From Parelaphostrongylus tenuis (lineage: Eukaryota; Nematoda; Chromadorea; Rhabditida; Metastrongylidae), in the NCBI GenBank assembly GCA_019055375.1, contig JAHQIW010003648.1, forward strand, positions 124,001-188,000: a stretch of 64,000 nucleotides of DNA. The letters run 5' to 3'. The notes under the pieces were generated by a model, which was not told the DNA's origin, searched no databases, and saw only the letters and a list, made by a program, of their open reading frames with translations. Shown here in pieces: positions 1 to 13,805 of this stretch (position 1 is the first letter of the stretch; the number at the start of each line of letters is the position of its first letter). The translations under genes were made by a program, and so were the position numbers.

Positions 1-469
1 AACGGTTTCCCTAAGCTGCTGTCGCATACCAGAATTACTCATCGGATGATTCCGTTACTGAGTTAAACCATAAATAGGTTATTTGTGAACATATCTCAGC
101 ACCGAGATCCGTTGTACCCCAAACAGTTCTTGAGAAACAAGCATCTTTGGCTGTTGTTGAGTATTTATGTTCTCATTGAATCGCTTCACTTCTACGATCT
201 TCACAGTCTTGACGTGTTGAATGAGGTAGAAGTGCAGATATTTGGTATTTGAGAAGAGAACAGGAATTTCTTCACATACACGATGAGTAAACTTACATCA
301 TTCTATCCATATCGCATTCGATAATTGCATCATGAAGTTTTTACCTCACTTGGAAAATACTGAATACGCCATATTAGAGCATTTACGATGTCTTGTGATT
401 ATAATTTCTTTGCTGAATGATTTATTGAGCTCTCTAAGAATGGATGAGTTTGTATGCTTCAGACAGAAG

Positions 470-905
470 CGAACTCAGGCAACAGCTGCCAATTTCGATT
501 CCGCTGCTTGGGGCAGCTTTGGTAGAAGTACTGCCTAAACTTACAATTCCAGTAAAAATAATGTCCCGTTTATCCAGCCATTTCTTGTGAACGGAACAAG
601 TATTGTTATAAGACCTGGCGATAGAGTGTTCGGGTACAGTTTACCTAATCTTTTGTATAATATACAAGACCAATAAATGGGCGAAACGAGTAGACGCGCC
701 CGTAGAGAAGAATACTTAGTCGGCAAGCTCAGAGCTCAGCCAAAAACCCCCTTAGGCTCGCATAGGACACAAATGTATGACGCAGAGGATTTCAAAATAG
801 AAGTTATCATCTTCGCACAGGAGTACAGAACAGTTCGTATGATTCTCGTAGCATTGTGGATGATTCCACGATGCCAGACATGAATCTCAAGGAGTATGTT
901 TAGTT
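470..905 (+). pseudogene. Possible decayed coding stretch of unknown identity
   Basis: One plus-strand frame stays open from 332 to 883 except for two TAA codons at about 536 and 674, and reads like protein (for example NNVPFIQPFLVNGTS and REEYLVGKLRAQPKTP). A second frame continues with RSIVDDSTMPDMNLKEY until 902. GT-AG pairs that would remove each stop exist but give introns of only about 31 and 36 nt. It lies opposite to, and inside, the downstream intron of the ion-channel gene. No family is recognised; it may be chance. Confidence 0.2.
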
Positions 906-1349
906 ATCACACATGATTTGACACAGTATGAAAGACTGTTAATTTAATTAGAGGTGCATTGGCCACCCATAAGAAGTCTGCGCAGTTCGTCTCGCCAGGG
1001 AAAACTCAGTAAAAGACTCATAGAAAGCGATAAGTGAGTGGAGAAGATGTTTTGTTTATAATGCGATTGAGATTCCCAAGCTTGGTGATCTCTTCTGTTG
1101 AAGTTATTGAATGTAGACAACCTGATTTTCTAACGCCCTGAAGAAGGCGGAATATGCTGAAGTTCAAGCTTTTTGATTAAATTGCGTTATAGCAACCTCG
1201 TTTTTGGCATGTCAAGAAAAACTGTAAGCCACTGAACAATTGCGAGGTTTATATATAAGTAATCTTGAAAATTGCTAGAGAAAGCATTGAATATTCGAAA
1301 AATACATTAGTAGCGGTTAGGCAAGTCTATTTAATCGTTTATAGCGCAC

Positions 1350-4062
1350 CTGCAAAATGTAGAAACCGTACAATCTCTCGAATTCGATCGACACTGCCAG
1401 GCGGTGCCACAGACCAGCAGTATAAGTCTAAAAACTCACTGCTCTAACTCAACAAACGTTTGAATGCAACGATGCTCATCTATCGTGATCATTGCAGAAA
1501 ATCACTTTCCACTGAATTCGCCACATAAACTTGTTATTTTCAAGTGACCGAGTGGTTAACTATTTAGACCGCAACTCTTACGCACACTTATTAATACCAA
1601 CTTTCATTGAACATTGTTAAGGATAATCAGTAACTAAATCTACTGATGAGCTTACACGTGTTTATAAAGAATCTTTATCATAGGCTGATATTTCGACGGT
1701 TTTACCTTTTTCGGAACTGTTATGATGCGACTCGAATATATATACTGCAATAATCACACAGAAATGGTCATTTATCAGAACTGGGCGGCATTAAGGTGGC
1801 CGACATTGAACGGTAGTTCCACAGAACTCAGGAATGGTTTGGTGTGTTACAACGGGAACTACTCTTGATAATTCTTTTTTGAGTCATATAGATTGCCCAT
1901 AACAGACCACATGCATGACTCAAATAAAGCATTATCTTAAAATTTGAGCGTGGTTTCAAAAAAACACTCGAAACGAACAGTACTCATTTTTTGTGGTAGC
2001 AGCATATCTTACACTGATCGGATTAACACTAACTCGCGCATGAAAAAGCAAAGAAATGCCATAGAGATTTCATAATCACTGTTGTGAGGAAGAGGAGATC
2101 ATCGAAAAGTAAAGCTAAAGTTCTAAATAGCCACATGTAAGCTTATCTGTTAAATGACCTGTGCATAACTTGATTAATTTCTGCTCTCACCTCTGTCATC
2201 GTATCGTATGTCATGTTGGACATTCTGAAATCTGGCAAATTGAAATCGTTCTTTACCGTGCTCACTGGTGACCATTCAAGCCATCGCAGTGAAACCTGAA
2301 GTGAAATGCAGAGTAAGTGTAGAAAACAAGATCACTCGTAGAAATGAAATCGAAACTACGCAAATTCTCATGTTAACCGTCCATTAATTTATGCACGGGA
2401 GCAATTAGCGCAGTACTACGATCCTATTCTTTAGGCGGGCAGCCCAACCTAATGAGGTTTTAGTAAGATTCGCACTGTCTGCATTAAGGTTCCCATCCTA
2501 CTGGGTAGTGAAAATAATACTACTCTTGTTACGGATAAGCTCTTCCTCTCATACATGTGAGAACGTCGTAGCACGACTATTTCAGAATTCCAAAAAGATT
2601 TACTCGAACGGCATTCCATGAAATTCGCGACGAAAACAATGGAAATTTGAACTAGAAATCGGAGTCCAGAGCAAGTTCAGAAAATTCTTACGAATGATGA
2701 ATGCAAGGAAAGCAGTCAAATGCGAAAAGTGTTTGGGAATCACAGTGTGTGGTCGATGTGATCGTTGTTACGTGAAAATCATGAAATTATATCTGCGTTT
2801 TTGTACGCATAATTAGCTAAATTCACCGGAAATGTTGAGTAGATGAATAAAATAGATACTAAATGAGCAGTCGATAAAAAGATAGAGTGCGTAGTCTTCC
2901 ACAATTCCTTTAAGATAAGTCGTGGCTTTAAGTTCATTCAGCACCATTGAAGTGTTTATGGATGCAGCTTTATTGCAAATGTTAACGATTTATCAAATCA
3001 GGATTGATCGATTCATTGGCTCTGAAGAAGACGAAGACTTTGGAACGTTAGCTGAATAAGCGCTATTAACATCCCTAGTAGAAACTGAATTATTCAAGGA
3101 AACATGTCAAAACGTGCTCTCATCTTACAGAACATCTCTGGTATCAATTTGCCAAACTCCAGGAGCACGATGAACTTGGCTGGGCGGTAGATCGAACTAG
3201 GGACCATGTGCAGAATACACAGAGAGCACCTTGAATCACTGCGCAGCGCCGACTCCAGATAAACACCTTTTTGATAGCACCCTATTACAAATCCGAGAGC
3301 CGTACGATTTCCTGTACACTTTTTCTGCTCAAATGGCAAATTTCTTCCTAGATAAGAATTTTTTGAAATGAAATCTCAAATTCTTCTTGGAGTGTCAGTA
3401 AGTCATCATCAGCTATGACTACCTTGTTACAATAATTTTTGACAATAGTACTCTATTAGACAGATGTCGAAATAGATCCACCTAAAAAAGAGAATAACAA
3501 AATTCTCATTAGCTTGTAAGGCCATATTGTATGATAAGACACCCGCTGTATATAGTCATCCAGTAACCGGGAAGAATTTTTCAGTCCCCATAAGGAAGAA
3601 ATTCATTATGATGAACATTAGATTAGACGGTATAATTAAGAAGGCACCACTAGGTTGGACTCACTTCGGCGGAGTTGTAAGAATAGCTCTCCAGTAGTAA
3701 AGTGCATCTTATACTGTCTAAAGGGAACTTTCGCAGATCCATTCGACACGGTGCTGAAAATTATGGCTATTTCAACGTAGGATATTCGAGGTCATTTTCG
3801 TTTTGCAGCCTCTAGGCACAGACCTTCTGATCGAACCCTGTAATTTAGCCATACCGTGCCGTTTGGAAAAATCATTAGGAGGATATTTGGTTTTGGCGAA
3901 TCGTGTACCTAAAAAGACAAATGTCTCGCTTTATTTATCAAATGAAACGGCTGGAAACACGGCTGCAAACTATAGTAAGAACCACGACATTATCTACATT
4001 ACGCAACCATATTGAAGTATTATAGAACACACTCAGGCACGTACACACACACACACACACAC

Positions 4063-4148
<86 letters not shown>

Positions 4149-7100
4149 GCGCACACACACACAAGCACATCCAGACAGACACACACACCACACAAACACA
4201 CAAACACAAACACACGCTCCACAGCTCGATACTCAGCTTTATTATTCACATGTTTCATGTCCTTGTTTTTCTTTTTAGTTATGTCACCCATTTCACTTCC
4301 TCCTATCTGATCTCCGCAAGTATCACGTGGTTTGTGTATCACCTACCTTTGTCAGCTTTGAGTTAACGACGCAAACATTCGGTGACCAGAGCAGTGGCTC
4401 CATGTTATGGTCCAGAGAAAGATTTTTCCTGCACGGATCTAGATGCTGGAAAGCCAGTCTGCAACAATAAATTTTTTGATATAAGTTATAACGTCGGTAT
4501 GAACTATATACACTAATTCACAGCGCCTCTAGTGACCAGTTGGCAAGCATTCATTCAATTTATGTTCCACAAAAATTTGAGGACTCAAAAAAGATACTCT
4601 GAATACAGAGCTACCGCCTAGAGATCATGTGGGAAGTAAATCCAATGAATTAATTGGAAAAAGAAGAAGAAACCACAGAAGCAAGTCAGGAAATAGTCTA
4701 AGCAAGCTTAGTAACTATTTCTTCGCGGACTTTCTTCTGTTCGAAATTCTCTCATAATCAAAAAATCTGATAACTTCTTTTTATAGCGTAAAGCTCTAAC
4801 ATTTACATCTTTTCACATTCTAGTACATACCGTGTATCTCTCCAAATCGCGCTCACCCAGAAATCCATGACAAACGTTCCAGTTAAAGCCGAAATATCCG
4901 AAATATCTTGTATAGTTATTTCAACTAACACTTCTACAGGCGTCGGTTCAGGCAATACGTTTCTAAAAAAACAATTTGATGCAAAGTTTTAATTCACTCC
5001 AGCATTTTCGTTAAGTCATAGAGAAATATTCAAACATGCTATCCACTAATGTGAAAGCGCCATTTATTCCTAATAGAAATCAGAATATTATGACACCCAA
5101 TCTTCAACGCGCAACACAAAATAGGATGGAACAAATTTCACAACTCTCAAGTCAAGCACTTTCTATAAAATGAGTCAACATTCAACTTCGAGCATCGTAG
5201 AGGAGGTTGAGCTTACATCTGATTTATATGGTCGGGTGTCAGCTATGTGTCAGTTCAATGCTGCTACCTTCCCAAGTAGGTTTGCCACTTATGCACTGGT
5301 GCTGATTGATTGATGAGCCAGATTTTTAGAATTCGCAGGGCTTAACCGCTACAAGTATTTCAATTTCAAGGCAACCACTATAATAAATCCTACGATGCTG
5401 GTTGTAAAGCTTGGTATGTTTCTGTTATCTCCACTTAATTTCAGCTCTCTGGGATATACGCCCTTTTTGCTGGCGTTTAGGGTTTAGTAGTCATTCGATA
5501 ACTTAGATCTGAAAATTTAAATAGTGTACTTTCCTTCAATTGCGTTGTAGCAAGAAAAATAATATTGTGGCTTACGCTCAGAACTTCCCTTGAAAAAGTT
5601 CCTAGAGATTCCTCTGGAAAAGCTCCTAGATTTTCACTGTAGACAATTAATAACCACTTAGTAACCTAATTACATTTCGAGAACTTTAATGGTACAATTG
5701 ATTCCTGAAAAACTTTTCAGTGCGCTGTAGCAGCAAAAAGTAAACCGAGTTTCGCAGTCGGCACGCATTCTTTGCTCCGCTATGTGGACGGGATTTCCCA
5801 ACATTAGCTCCACACCTCCGCGCTTTTGCAACATAATGGTTATTTGGTAGCATGAATTTAGATGATTCTGAAACTATGTGTGCAGAGACTTTGTTCTACC
5901 GTACTGTGATCTTAGGATTTTCATTCCCATTTTAAGTCGTCAAATAAGTCTGTCAAAAGTCTAAGTTAATGCCTACGCAGTCTAAGCCTATGCACGAAGA
6001 ACATATAAACGTGCAGAGAAAATCCTACAGTATCCGAATCATATGTTTTATCTAGAGTTTGCTAAAGTGGAGTAAAATTCCTTGATTCAGTATCAAAATT
6101 CACGCACCACGTAATGCACATCGAGTGCAAAACCAAGTACAGAAACCAAGGTACCTACTGAAATTGTCGCAATTTGAGCTATCGAATAATCAAAAATCAT
6201 TTTTGGAAAAAGCTTTATCCAGTGAAAATGCTGAAGTGTGGGAAACAAATTTTTTTTGCTGCTACAGTTCAATAGAAAGGCCTTCTCAGGAAAAGTAGAG
6301 TATCAAAATTTTTAGATTTATGCTATCGAATGCTTATTAAAGTTCTGAAAAAAAATTTGGAAAGAGTGCGAATTCTAAAGCGCTGAAAAAGAGATCATAG
6401 AAATGTACTTGAAGCTCTACACGAGTTACAAGATCCTTTTGAAGTCAATGTAGGTTAGAGTTAAATAAAAATTTCCTTCAGAACTTTTTTGGTGATGTTA
6501 TTCATAAGCTCCGTATTGTTAGCAGCACTTTCTAAACAAATCTTACGAGATTGTTTATTAAAGTTGAACAAGTTCACAGACAATCTAAAATTAAATTTCT
6601 ACAATTAGAACTACGTGACAACTGAAGCGAAAAAAGGTGTTTACTATTAGACTTATTATCTAGCCTTGGTGGAAAGGTCTTATGAGCGAATCAGGAAGCT
6701 TCGTTGTGTCCTCATGATCTCAAAAGTACATATTGCTGTCATCGACGCAGAATGCTCACGGCGATAATGGGTTAAATGAAATTTGCGCATTCCGCGTCAA
6801 ACAACGGGAAGCGGTCCCCTCGGAAAACTAACACGTAACACTGATTAATGGATCCAACTGGAGCTAACAATAGAACTAAGTGTCCATCTATAAGTAGCAA
6901 GAACGTTAACTCTCACCACTACATACCCAGTTTCGCTTATACATGAAGCAGAAGAGTATCAAACATGAAGCTTTATATCATAAAAAATAAAAAATAAATA
7001 AAAAAATGTCACGAAAGGAGCAACACTTGTCAGTTTATTGATGAAAGAAAACGATGAAATAATTTTTGCAAGTGATCACAACGATGTTCAGTTCATTAGT

Positions 7101-9380
7101 AGAACCAGTTTAGAGTCAGATGAACTGCACGCACTACATTCAAACCACTAGGTATACCCCGTAAATAAATCGAGCGATTAATCCAATTTTCACATCTCGC
7201 ATTATCTTCCAGACTTTAGAATTTTTCAGTGCCAACAGTACCCTTATTCTCAGAAGAAGTCAGATCGACTGAGATAGAAAGTTATAAAATGGTGCTGATA
7301 TCTCAGAATCGAATAGGTGATTCAGCTCATCTTCAAATTTCACGTTTTCTTCTGTTCCGAACTTTCTTTACAGTCTTCTCAGCTTAGAGTTTTCAGGCCT
7401 TCTAGCTCTAAAAACGTGGTGACATCCCGACCGCGCTATTCATTTTAGATCTAATTGTTTCTGTTGTTAGTCGTTCAGCTAGATTTCACAGAATCCATCT
7501 TCTGCCAACTATTAAAAAATTTCCAAAGACTGAACATATCGATCGCGATTGGAAATGTCACTAAGGACAAAATTTCCTTTCGCACAATGAGCGGCCTCTT
7601 CAGTATATAATCGACATCGTTGAGGGGAAGACGAAAAATGCCAATATTAACAGACACGTAATAAAATGAGACTAGCAAATTAGGCTTTGTATGAGTTAGC
7701 TGACCTGCTATAGTTGGACATGATGATTTGAGCAAGATCCTGAGCTTTCGATCTCTGTTGACCCGCAATACATTCTGGACGTTTCCACTGACGTATTTGA
7801 GAGGTGTAGATGGAACTGACGCCTTCAAAATAGATATCTCAAGAATTTATTGAAGTGCTCTTGAGAAACTCTATGTTTCAGCAACAAAGCTGTTAAACCA
7901 CTAGCAAAGGAAGCCTAAGCTGAGAGTTGTATCCGCAGTCACCCTCTCCAGTAGCTCAGGTGCTATCCACTACAGCAAAAAGCCTCTTGCTCTCAGACAT
8001 GTTTTAACTTTAGCAGTGCTATTAGCAATCAATTATTAACGGAACTGACCAGTGAAGCACAAATAGACAGCGAACTCAGTCAAGCCGAAGCTGTAGCCAA
8101 GGTGTTAATATTAGGGCTTTTCAACGACACAATTGAGAATGACTGAAAGAAAAGAAAAGCAAAGCAAAGGACCCTACTAGTGTAGTGCACGGCTTGTGAG
8201 CAAATGGAAAGGGTGTTCGCTGATGAGAAGCTCACTGAGCCTGATTTAGATATCATTAAGCACTGTCACAAATTATAATTTTGCTGGTATTCAAGGTTTA
8301 TTGCCGATACGGGGCTGAATGCTGTTCTGGCAGAGTATCAAATAAATCTACAAAGATATACAAGATAGATTTCTTATATATTTTGCGTATACCAATATGT
8401 TGTGAGCATCCATATAATTGGATTCCCTCCTGAGGCCATGTTTTTGCTCACCACTAATTCTCTTAGGTATATAAGTAATATCATAACACTGCGAAAAAGC
8501 AGTTAAAGTACAATTTTGAAGTATTAGATCTAACAGTGGCTGTCAGCATAACTGGGTTTGAAAAGCGAAATCGCATACCCGACCAAACCTGTTAAAGGTT
8601 GGTGGCTGATAACTAACACAGAGATGTTGAAAAATGAGTGGTCGGGCAAATGTGCCTCGGTGGTGCAGTGGTAGGGCGCACCCGGATAGGATGAAACGCA
8701 GGTTCGATTCCCGCCTGGGCCCATGTTGTTGCTCACCACTCAGTTCTCTTAGGTATAAAAATGGTTTCTATTCTTTCAATGTGTTTCCTTCAGCTTTCAA
8801 GTTTTAAGTGTAGGTTTAGACGTTGTTCAACGGCATTGACCGTTCTTCTAAACGTTCTTGAACTTTCATAGAGTAGAGACTTCTTGCAATCCTGAGATGA
8901 CGTAACAATGAGGCTGCACCTAGGACTATGGGGACTATGGAAGGATGGGGGGCTTGGTTCGTCTGGAGCAGGATAGCACCTTGAGTGTGCTGTTGAGCGA
9001 CATTCCTCTACTTGCACTACCCGTACCACCTTTTCTTTGAAATTAGCTTTACTCTTCCCGAAAGATTTCCAAAATCTCCTTTTACCACTCTGAAAAAAAG
9101 AATACGAATTCACAGCACCACTGATATGTTGAGCATGCTGATGTTATAACTCAAAACTTTACAGATAAAATGGACATCACAAAGACGTCAACACTTCAGA
9201 AGTAATGTGTTGAGCGTTTTATTAACTTAGAAAGAGTAATGACCTCATTGTTGATTATATGACTCTCTCTCCTGCTTTAGTTCTTGAATTTTTACGACAA
9301 TGGGTAGTCTAATTACCTGGATGGTCTTCAACAGTCGTTGTGTGAGATGAGAGAAAAATCATCGATTCCAAGAAAAGAGT
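1350..9380 (-). CDS. Cys-loop ligand-gated ion channel subunit, 5' part (extracellular domain)
   Basis: Subunit of a pentameric neurotransmitter-gated channel at the plasma membrane. Exons on the minus strand, all phase-consistent: 9317-9380, 7705-7837, 4831-4962, 4347-4458, 3824-3908, 3665-3753, 2191-2295, 1350-1427. Visible landmarks in order: [74 protein letters not shown], the Cys-loop [15 protein letters not shown] with 13 residues between the cysteines, LRWLEWSPV, and RLYGFYILQ just before M1. An extra cysteine pair (DPCRKN and PNVC) is seen. The family usually continues with four membrane helices; none was found, so the gene leaves the window at its left edge. The true start exon was not found: 9317-9380 is open upstream. 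Anion or cation selectivity cannot be judged because M2 is missing. The family is certain; the subfamily (nematode lgc/ggr group) is a guess. Confidence 0.9.
1880..1990. repeat. Right end of inverted-repeat element, family E
   Basis: Shares CCCATAACAGACCACATG, then a TTTGAGCGTGGT-like segment and ACACTCGAAACGAA with the ends at 28530-28640, 45040-45140 and 63840-63900. Only one end is present. It lies in the ion-channel intron between 1427 and 2191. Confidence 0.6.
3135..3252 (-). repeat. tRNA-headed SINE, family B, partial
   Basis: On the minus strand the tRNA-like head (GCGCAGTGATTCAAGGTGC, then a B-box-like GTTCGATCTACC) is followed by the family tail that includes a degenerate TTGATACCAGA. 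It lies in the ion-channel intron between 2295 and 3665. Confidence 0.6.
4041..4216. repeat. (AC)n microsatellite
   Basis: About 170 nt of almost pure CA repeat with a few AACA interruptions, degenerating at the right into CACAAACA units. It sits in the 438-nt ion-channel intron between exons 3824-3908 and 4347-4458. Open frames here on both strands are repeat artefacts. Confidence 0.97.
5560..6500. repeat. Dispersed AT-rich repeat, family D, degenerate
   Basis: Contains the phrases that recur across the window: a GTTGTAGCAGCAAAAAT-like segment, CATTCGATA and TCTGAAAA segments, and at 5750-5850 a diverged copy of the CGCATCCTTTGTTGCGG...GTGGGCGGGATTT block also seen at 19765-19830. It fills part of the large ion-channel intron (4963-7704). 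Boundaries are not resolved. Confidence 0.45.
8650..8722 (+). repeat. tRNA-Gly-like SINE head, family A
   Basis: CCTCGGTGGTGCAGTGGTAG followed by GGTTCGATTCCCGCC gives recognisable pol III A and B boxes and imperfectly paired ends, but no intact anticodon stem. It is a tRNA-derived repeat rather than a working tRNA. The same phrase recurs at 12757, 16045, 37368, 38322, 43991, 47450, 51060 and 61190. Confidence 0.75.
8800..9098 (-). CDS. Candidate exon, unidentified
   Basis: On the minus strand a strong acceptor (TTTTTTTCAG) precedes about 300 nt of open frame ([20 protein letters not shown] at the start, [17 protein letters not shown] before a stop). It lies in the ion-channel intron between exons 9317 and 7705, but its phase does not fit a splice from 9317, so it is not a constitutive exon of that gene. 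No family is recognised. It may be a separate terminal exon or chance. Confidence 0.3.
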
Positions 9381-12300
9381 CTGGAAAACAAATGAAAATA
9401 CTAAACATCGACGGACATCACAGTGTCAGATATCACTTTTTAAAATTAGTGCTATAATGAACCTCGTCAAAAATCCTTCGGTATGTTTACAAGAATCCTA
9501 ATTCAAAATGTGAATACACAGTCACTAAATTTTGAACGAAAATCAATATTCAGGATTATTTGACGATTTCACCTAAATATTTCGTTTCTGTGCAACAGGG
9601 ATTACACATAGAATTTTGCTTGAAATATTGCTGAGAGCTGAATGTACTACGTCCCGACTTTTAGAAATTTCCATCGTGACGATCGCCATAGAGTACCTAT
9701 TCTAGTTACAACTTAGTGCCCAGAGGTTACGGCAAAATGTTGACGAAATCGATTAAGAATTCGGTGAGGTTGAAGAGCCTGAGGAGGTAATATCGCATAG
9801 TATAGGACAGCGATGTCAAATCAAATATTATTTATTGGTAGCCGAAATTGGTAAAGATTATCTACAGTAAGAGATACTTGGAGACCTTCGGGAAAGGATG
9901 AACTCATACAGTAGATCTCACGATTCTCAGAAACATTCCATTGACGTAGATATTCCTCTGAGGAGATGAATATCCTGTTGTATATAGCAGTTCAAACCGC
10001 ATTAGCATGCTCAGGTACGATAATGATGTGAAATATTGTGAAAAGAATGTGTTGAGTAACACGTTATATGGAGAAATAATTCCTTCAGTCTTTTCTAATA
10101 CAAGGATAGAATTAAATTTTAGTGCAAACCTGAATGCTGTATATCATTTGAGTCTTGTTAGAAATTCGAAAGCAGAGATGAAATGAGCATGTTCAATATG
10201 CTCAACGAGTGGAATAGGGCGGGTCGCTCAGGGGGCTAACAAGGATGAGACGTCAATAAAGCAGTAAGTACGGATATTCGACAACGACGTCTGAATGTGC
10301 ACGTGACGAACAAGCGAGTAAAGTCTGGTCACATTAGAAAATCACACAAAGACTTGCATGAGGAACTGGTAGTCTATAGGGCAAGAAAAAAGGAATTATT
10401 GCTTGCTTCTCAAATTAAATTGTTATTATTGCTACAATGAGCTCAGCACACAAATTAGGTGCATCTTGTTGAGACGTTTCATGTAACTCAAATCCGAGTT
10501 GTGGGTTGTTAAGTTGTAGATCTAGAAAGCATTTTTCCGAGTATAAGCGAGTGCTAGCTCCTGGCCTGATTTGCCTTAGGTCAACTAATTCTTAGTAGCG
10601 ATATTCGTATAAGCAAGGACTACGCTGAAGATTAAGCAATGTAGAAATGACTCTGGCTCGGCCCCAGTTCGAAAAGCCTGAAATTAGCTCAGCCCCACGA
10701 GTCCACATGAAAATGCGATAGCACGGCTATTGCAGGCTACCAAGGAGAATTGACCAATTAGCACACAGTGGCATTTATAGAAAAAAACGAGAATTCTCAT
10801 ACCGCAAACCACGTTTGGACAGCTCAAAGACCACTTGTTGGAAAGTAAAGTAGAAGAGTAATTCAAATAAAAGAGTAGAATTCTACTAAACCTGAACTCG
10901 CAAATCGTATTGCGTCATAAAGAAAAACTTTATCATTACTTGTTTATCAACTACTAAATTGGTTTATCTGCAAAACCTTAATTAGTGAGGAATTTAATAC
11001 TCACTTTTACATCTACCATGTGTATGTTAGGGCCTTAAAATACTCAAACAAGTCTTTCATGGAGCATCTAGCCCAGTAGCATTGTCAGGTGTATTGTCGC
11101 CAGTGATCGCATAAAAAATGTAAAGTAGTAAAAATAGCTTGAGATAATGATGATTCTTTGTGTGCACACAATGAAAGCTTTAACGTCGACTGGAACATTA
11201 AAGCAACGGAATATCAGCGCAACTAGTTCGCCCTTGTTTTTCCAAAGGCAGCGGCTCCCAAACGATCTTCGCCAAGAATTACCATAATCCTCTACAACCT
11301 TTCTTCTGAGCGCTTGACATTCTGTGGGACTCGGTTGCTAACAGCTGACGTCCATCGGTTGCCGTTCATACGTATCACAAGTATGCTCCATCTAATGTAC
11401 ATTTTGTTGTATAAATGGGCATCCACATACCTTGCTCGTTGGCAGAAGTTTTAAGTTCGGATTAACTATCTTAGTGGCGTGTTATGAGATACTTCCTCAG
11501 CCGTATTCTCGACAATGCTTCCGAAAGCGCCAAAATGATTTAGCTTCGGTAGTGGTTACATCACCGGCGCGCATATCAGGGCAGGAAAATCTGTAGAGCT
11601 GAGAAAAAAGACACGAAAATCTGCTTTTTTTCCTCTCCTCGTAACAATGATCAAACGTTCGTTATATTTACATGGATTAACTCAGTTATAAGGACGGCCA
11701 AACTGTGACTGCATGTACATTGTCGAAAACAAAGTTACAGGAACTCCTAAATCAAGAGTGTTTTATTAATTTCCCCATAGGAGAAGGAGAAAGAATTGGA
11801 CGGAGTTTGGAGAGAGAGAGGCTTGTAAATACAAGTAATAAAGAAATATCAATAAGAAACCCAGGATAGTGAAAAACACAATCATTCCTGCTAAAACGGG
11901 TTATCAGGTGTTGAGTGCTCAACGCATGACAATCGCAGCGCCCGACTAATCATAGTTCCGATTTTGCAAATAGTATTATGAACGAGACATTTCTTTCTGA
12001 AACATTGTCTGGTGAATCAATGGGGAGAAATACTTCAACACGGTCATCCCGCGAGAATCGACTCAACCAACGTTTAACGTCATTCTCAAAGCAAACTGAA
12101 GTTCGTCAAGCAGCACTCGACATGACAGGCAGGAGAAAGTTCAAGAACCTTCCTGAATAATGGATGCGAGGAAACCAACGAATAGAAAAATGCATTGTCA
12201 GATTATTCTGTTTTGAGCGAGGTCTGAAAAACATTCGAATACGAAGGAGTAAAAAATTGCTGGAATTCCACGATAATACATATTCGGTCATATGAAGCAA

Positions 12301-12756
12301 GAAAGAGTGGTGAAGAAATTGTTCGTCTAATGTTGGTATTAGTGTCCCTCTCAAATTCTTGCAGTTTGTGTTTTTTGTTACATTTTTGCCGCACTCACCA
12401 TTACTAGATTTTAATCCACGTCAGAGCAGTTCCTCCCTTCAAAAATGGAATCGCTCCTTCTTTCTACAGTATCTCCTCAAAATTCAATTTTTCTATAAGT
12501 TTATGCAGTGATTTTGGTAGCTTTTGTTCTTTATATTGTCCGCGTTTCATACATTTCTCAATCTCGTGAAAATTCTGGAATCGCACGTTGGGACAGAAGT
12601 TTAGGTATTATAGAATTACATTGCTCTCACCTTTTAGTAGTCGAAATATTATGAAATATATATCCATATTTTCATATATACCAGTTCCATTGGTTAACTA
12701 TGATTTGTCATGATAATTGGAAATACAGTAACAATTAGAGTGATAGCAAATCGAGG
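9381..12756. other. No supported gene
   Basis: AT-rich sequence with only short open frames and no convincing exon. The missing start exon of the ion channel should lie here or further right. Nothing on either strand could be tied to it. Confidence 0.5.
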
Positions 12757-12835
12757 ACCTCGGTGGCTTAGCGATAGCACTTGGCCCAACATAAGGGGTG
12801 AGTGAAACGCGGGTTTATCTTCCGTCTGAGGTTTT
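12757..12835 (+). repeat. tRNA-Gly-like SINE head, family A
   Basis: ACCTCGGTGGCTTAGCGATAG followed by GTGAAACGCGGGTTTATCTTCC: the same A-box/B-box layout as 8650 with more changes in the B box. The open frame on the opposite strand (12694-12942) is its shadow. Confidence 0.65.
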
Positions 12836-13805
12836 AAATTGCGCATATCAATCAACATCCTTGGATTAATCATAACAGTAACAGTTCTTGGCAAAGATTC
12901 ATTTTTGCCACCTTGCCGCACAGACCACGCTGATCTTCCCACAAATTTCGATGATTGTTCAGTAACTAGACTATTTCAAAAGTTCAGAACTTGGTAGAAT
13001 TGTAAAACAGACTTTGAGAAATCACTGTTGAGATACGTATAGCTTTTACTACAGTACTGTTTCCATTTTGAGTTTTACCTGAAAGAAATCTGAAAAATCA
13101 AAAATGACGTCAAAACTGGGTTCTACGGAGTGCAGGAGATAAGTTTTCACCTTATAGGAGTTTCGCTGAGCTTGCGAAAATCTATAGATTCCAGTAACGT
13201 TCTTTATAGTACAATAAAATTCACTACAAACTGAATGCTCTTCCAGAGCTGCAAAACAAATCACTTCGGAGCGCGGAGGAAAGTGATGAGGCAGTAAAAC
13301 ATTAGTAGGCTTCGTTATTGCAGCTGCAAATTAGGAAGAATTAATAATTACATTTAATTCGTCATCTTTGTAATGGATGGGATTGGATGGCTCTTCTATT
13401 ATTCTAAGAATTGATCCGGCATCCGACCTACACAATCTAACTCACCCTTTAGCCTACAGTTTTTCACTTTTACATGCGACTTAACAATTGTAAGCAGCCT
13501 CTTTCTTGTGAGGTTGCAACAGTACTGTTCGTTTGTCACTAGTCTTTACCTGTTTGTCCTTCCTCTATCTCACTCATCACCATAATTCCATGACTGAAGG
13601 CTCACATGTTTCCACTATTTAAACCGCTTCTGCTTTTCTTTCTGTTATAGAAAAGCCTCGCATTCAAAAATTTGAAGAATTTAATCGTTCAGAAATTAAA
13701 TGATACGTTCGAATTTTGTCAGCCCTGAGACGATCGATTTTCGATTGATTGCCTAGTGCCTCATGAATTTTGGCTTTTCCACGACAGCGAGTTTGAAGTG
13801 AACTA

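Noticed and set aside
2690..2820. Short plus-strand frame with a zinc-finger-like cysteine pattern (KCEKCLG, CGRCDRC)
   Set aside because: Only about 41 codons, no splice context, and antisense to an ion-channel intron; four CxxC-like hits can arise by chance.
3938..4342. 134-codon open frame of alternating Cys and Val
   Set aside because: It is the translation of the (AC)n microsatellite and has no other support.
8649..8722. Possible functional tRNA-Gly gene
   Set aside because: A and B boxes are present, but the anticodon arm does not fold and the acceptor ends mismatch; many relatives share the same defects.
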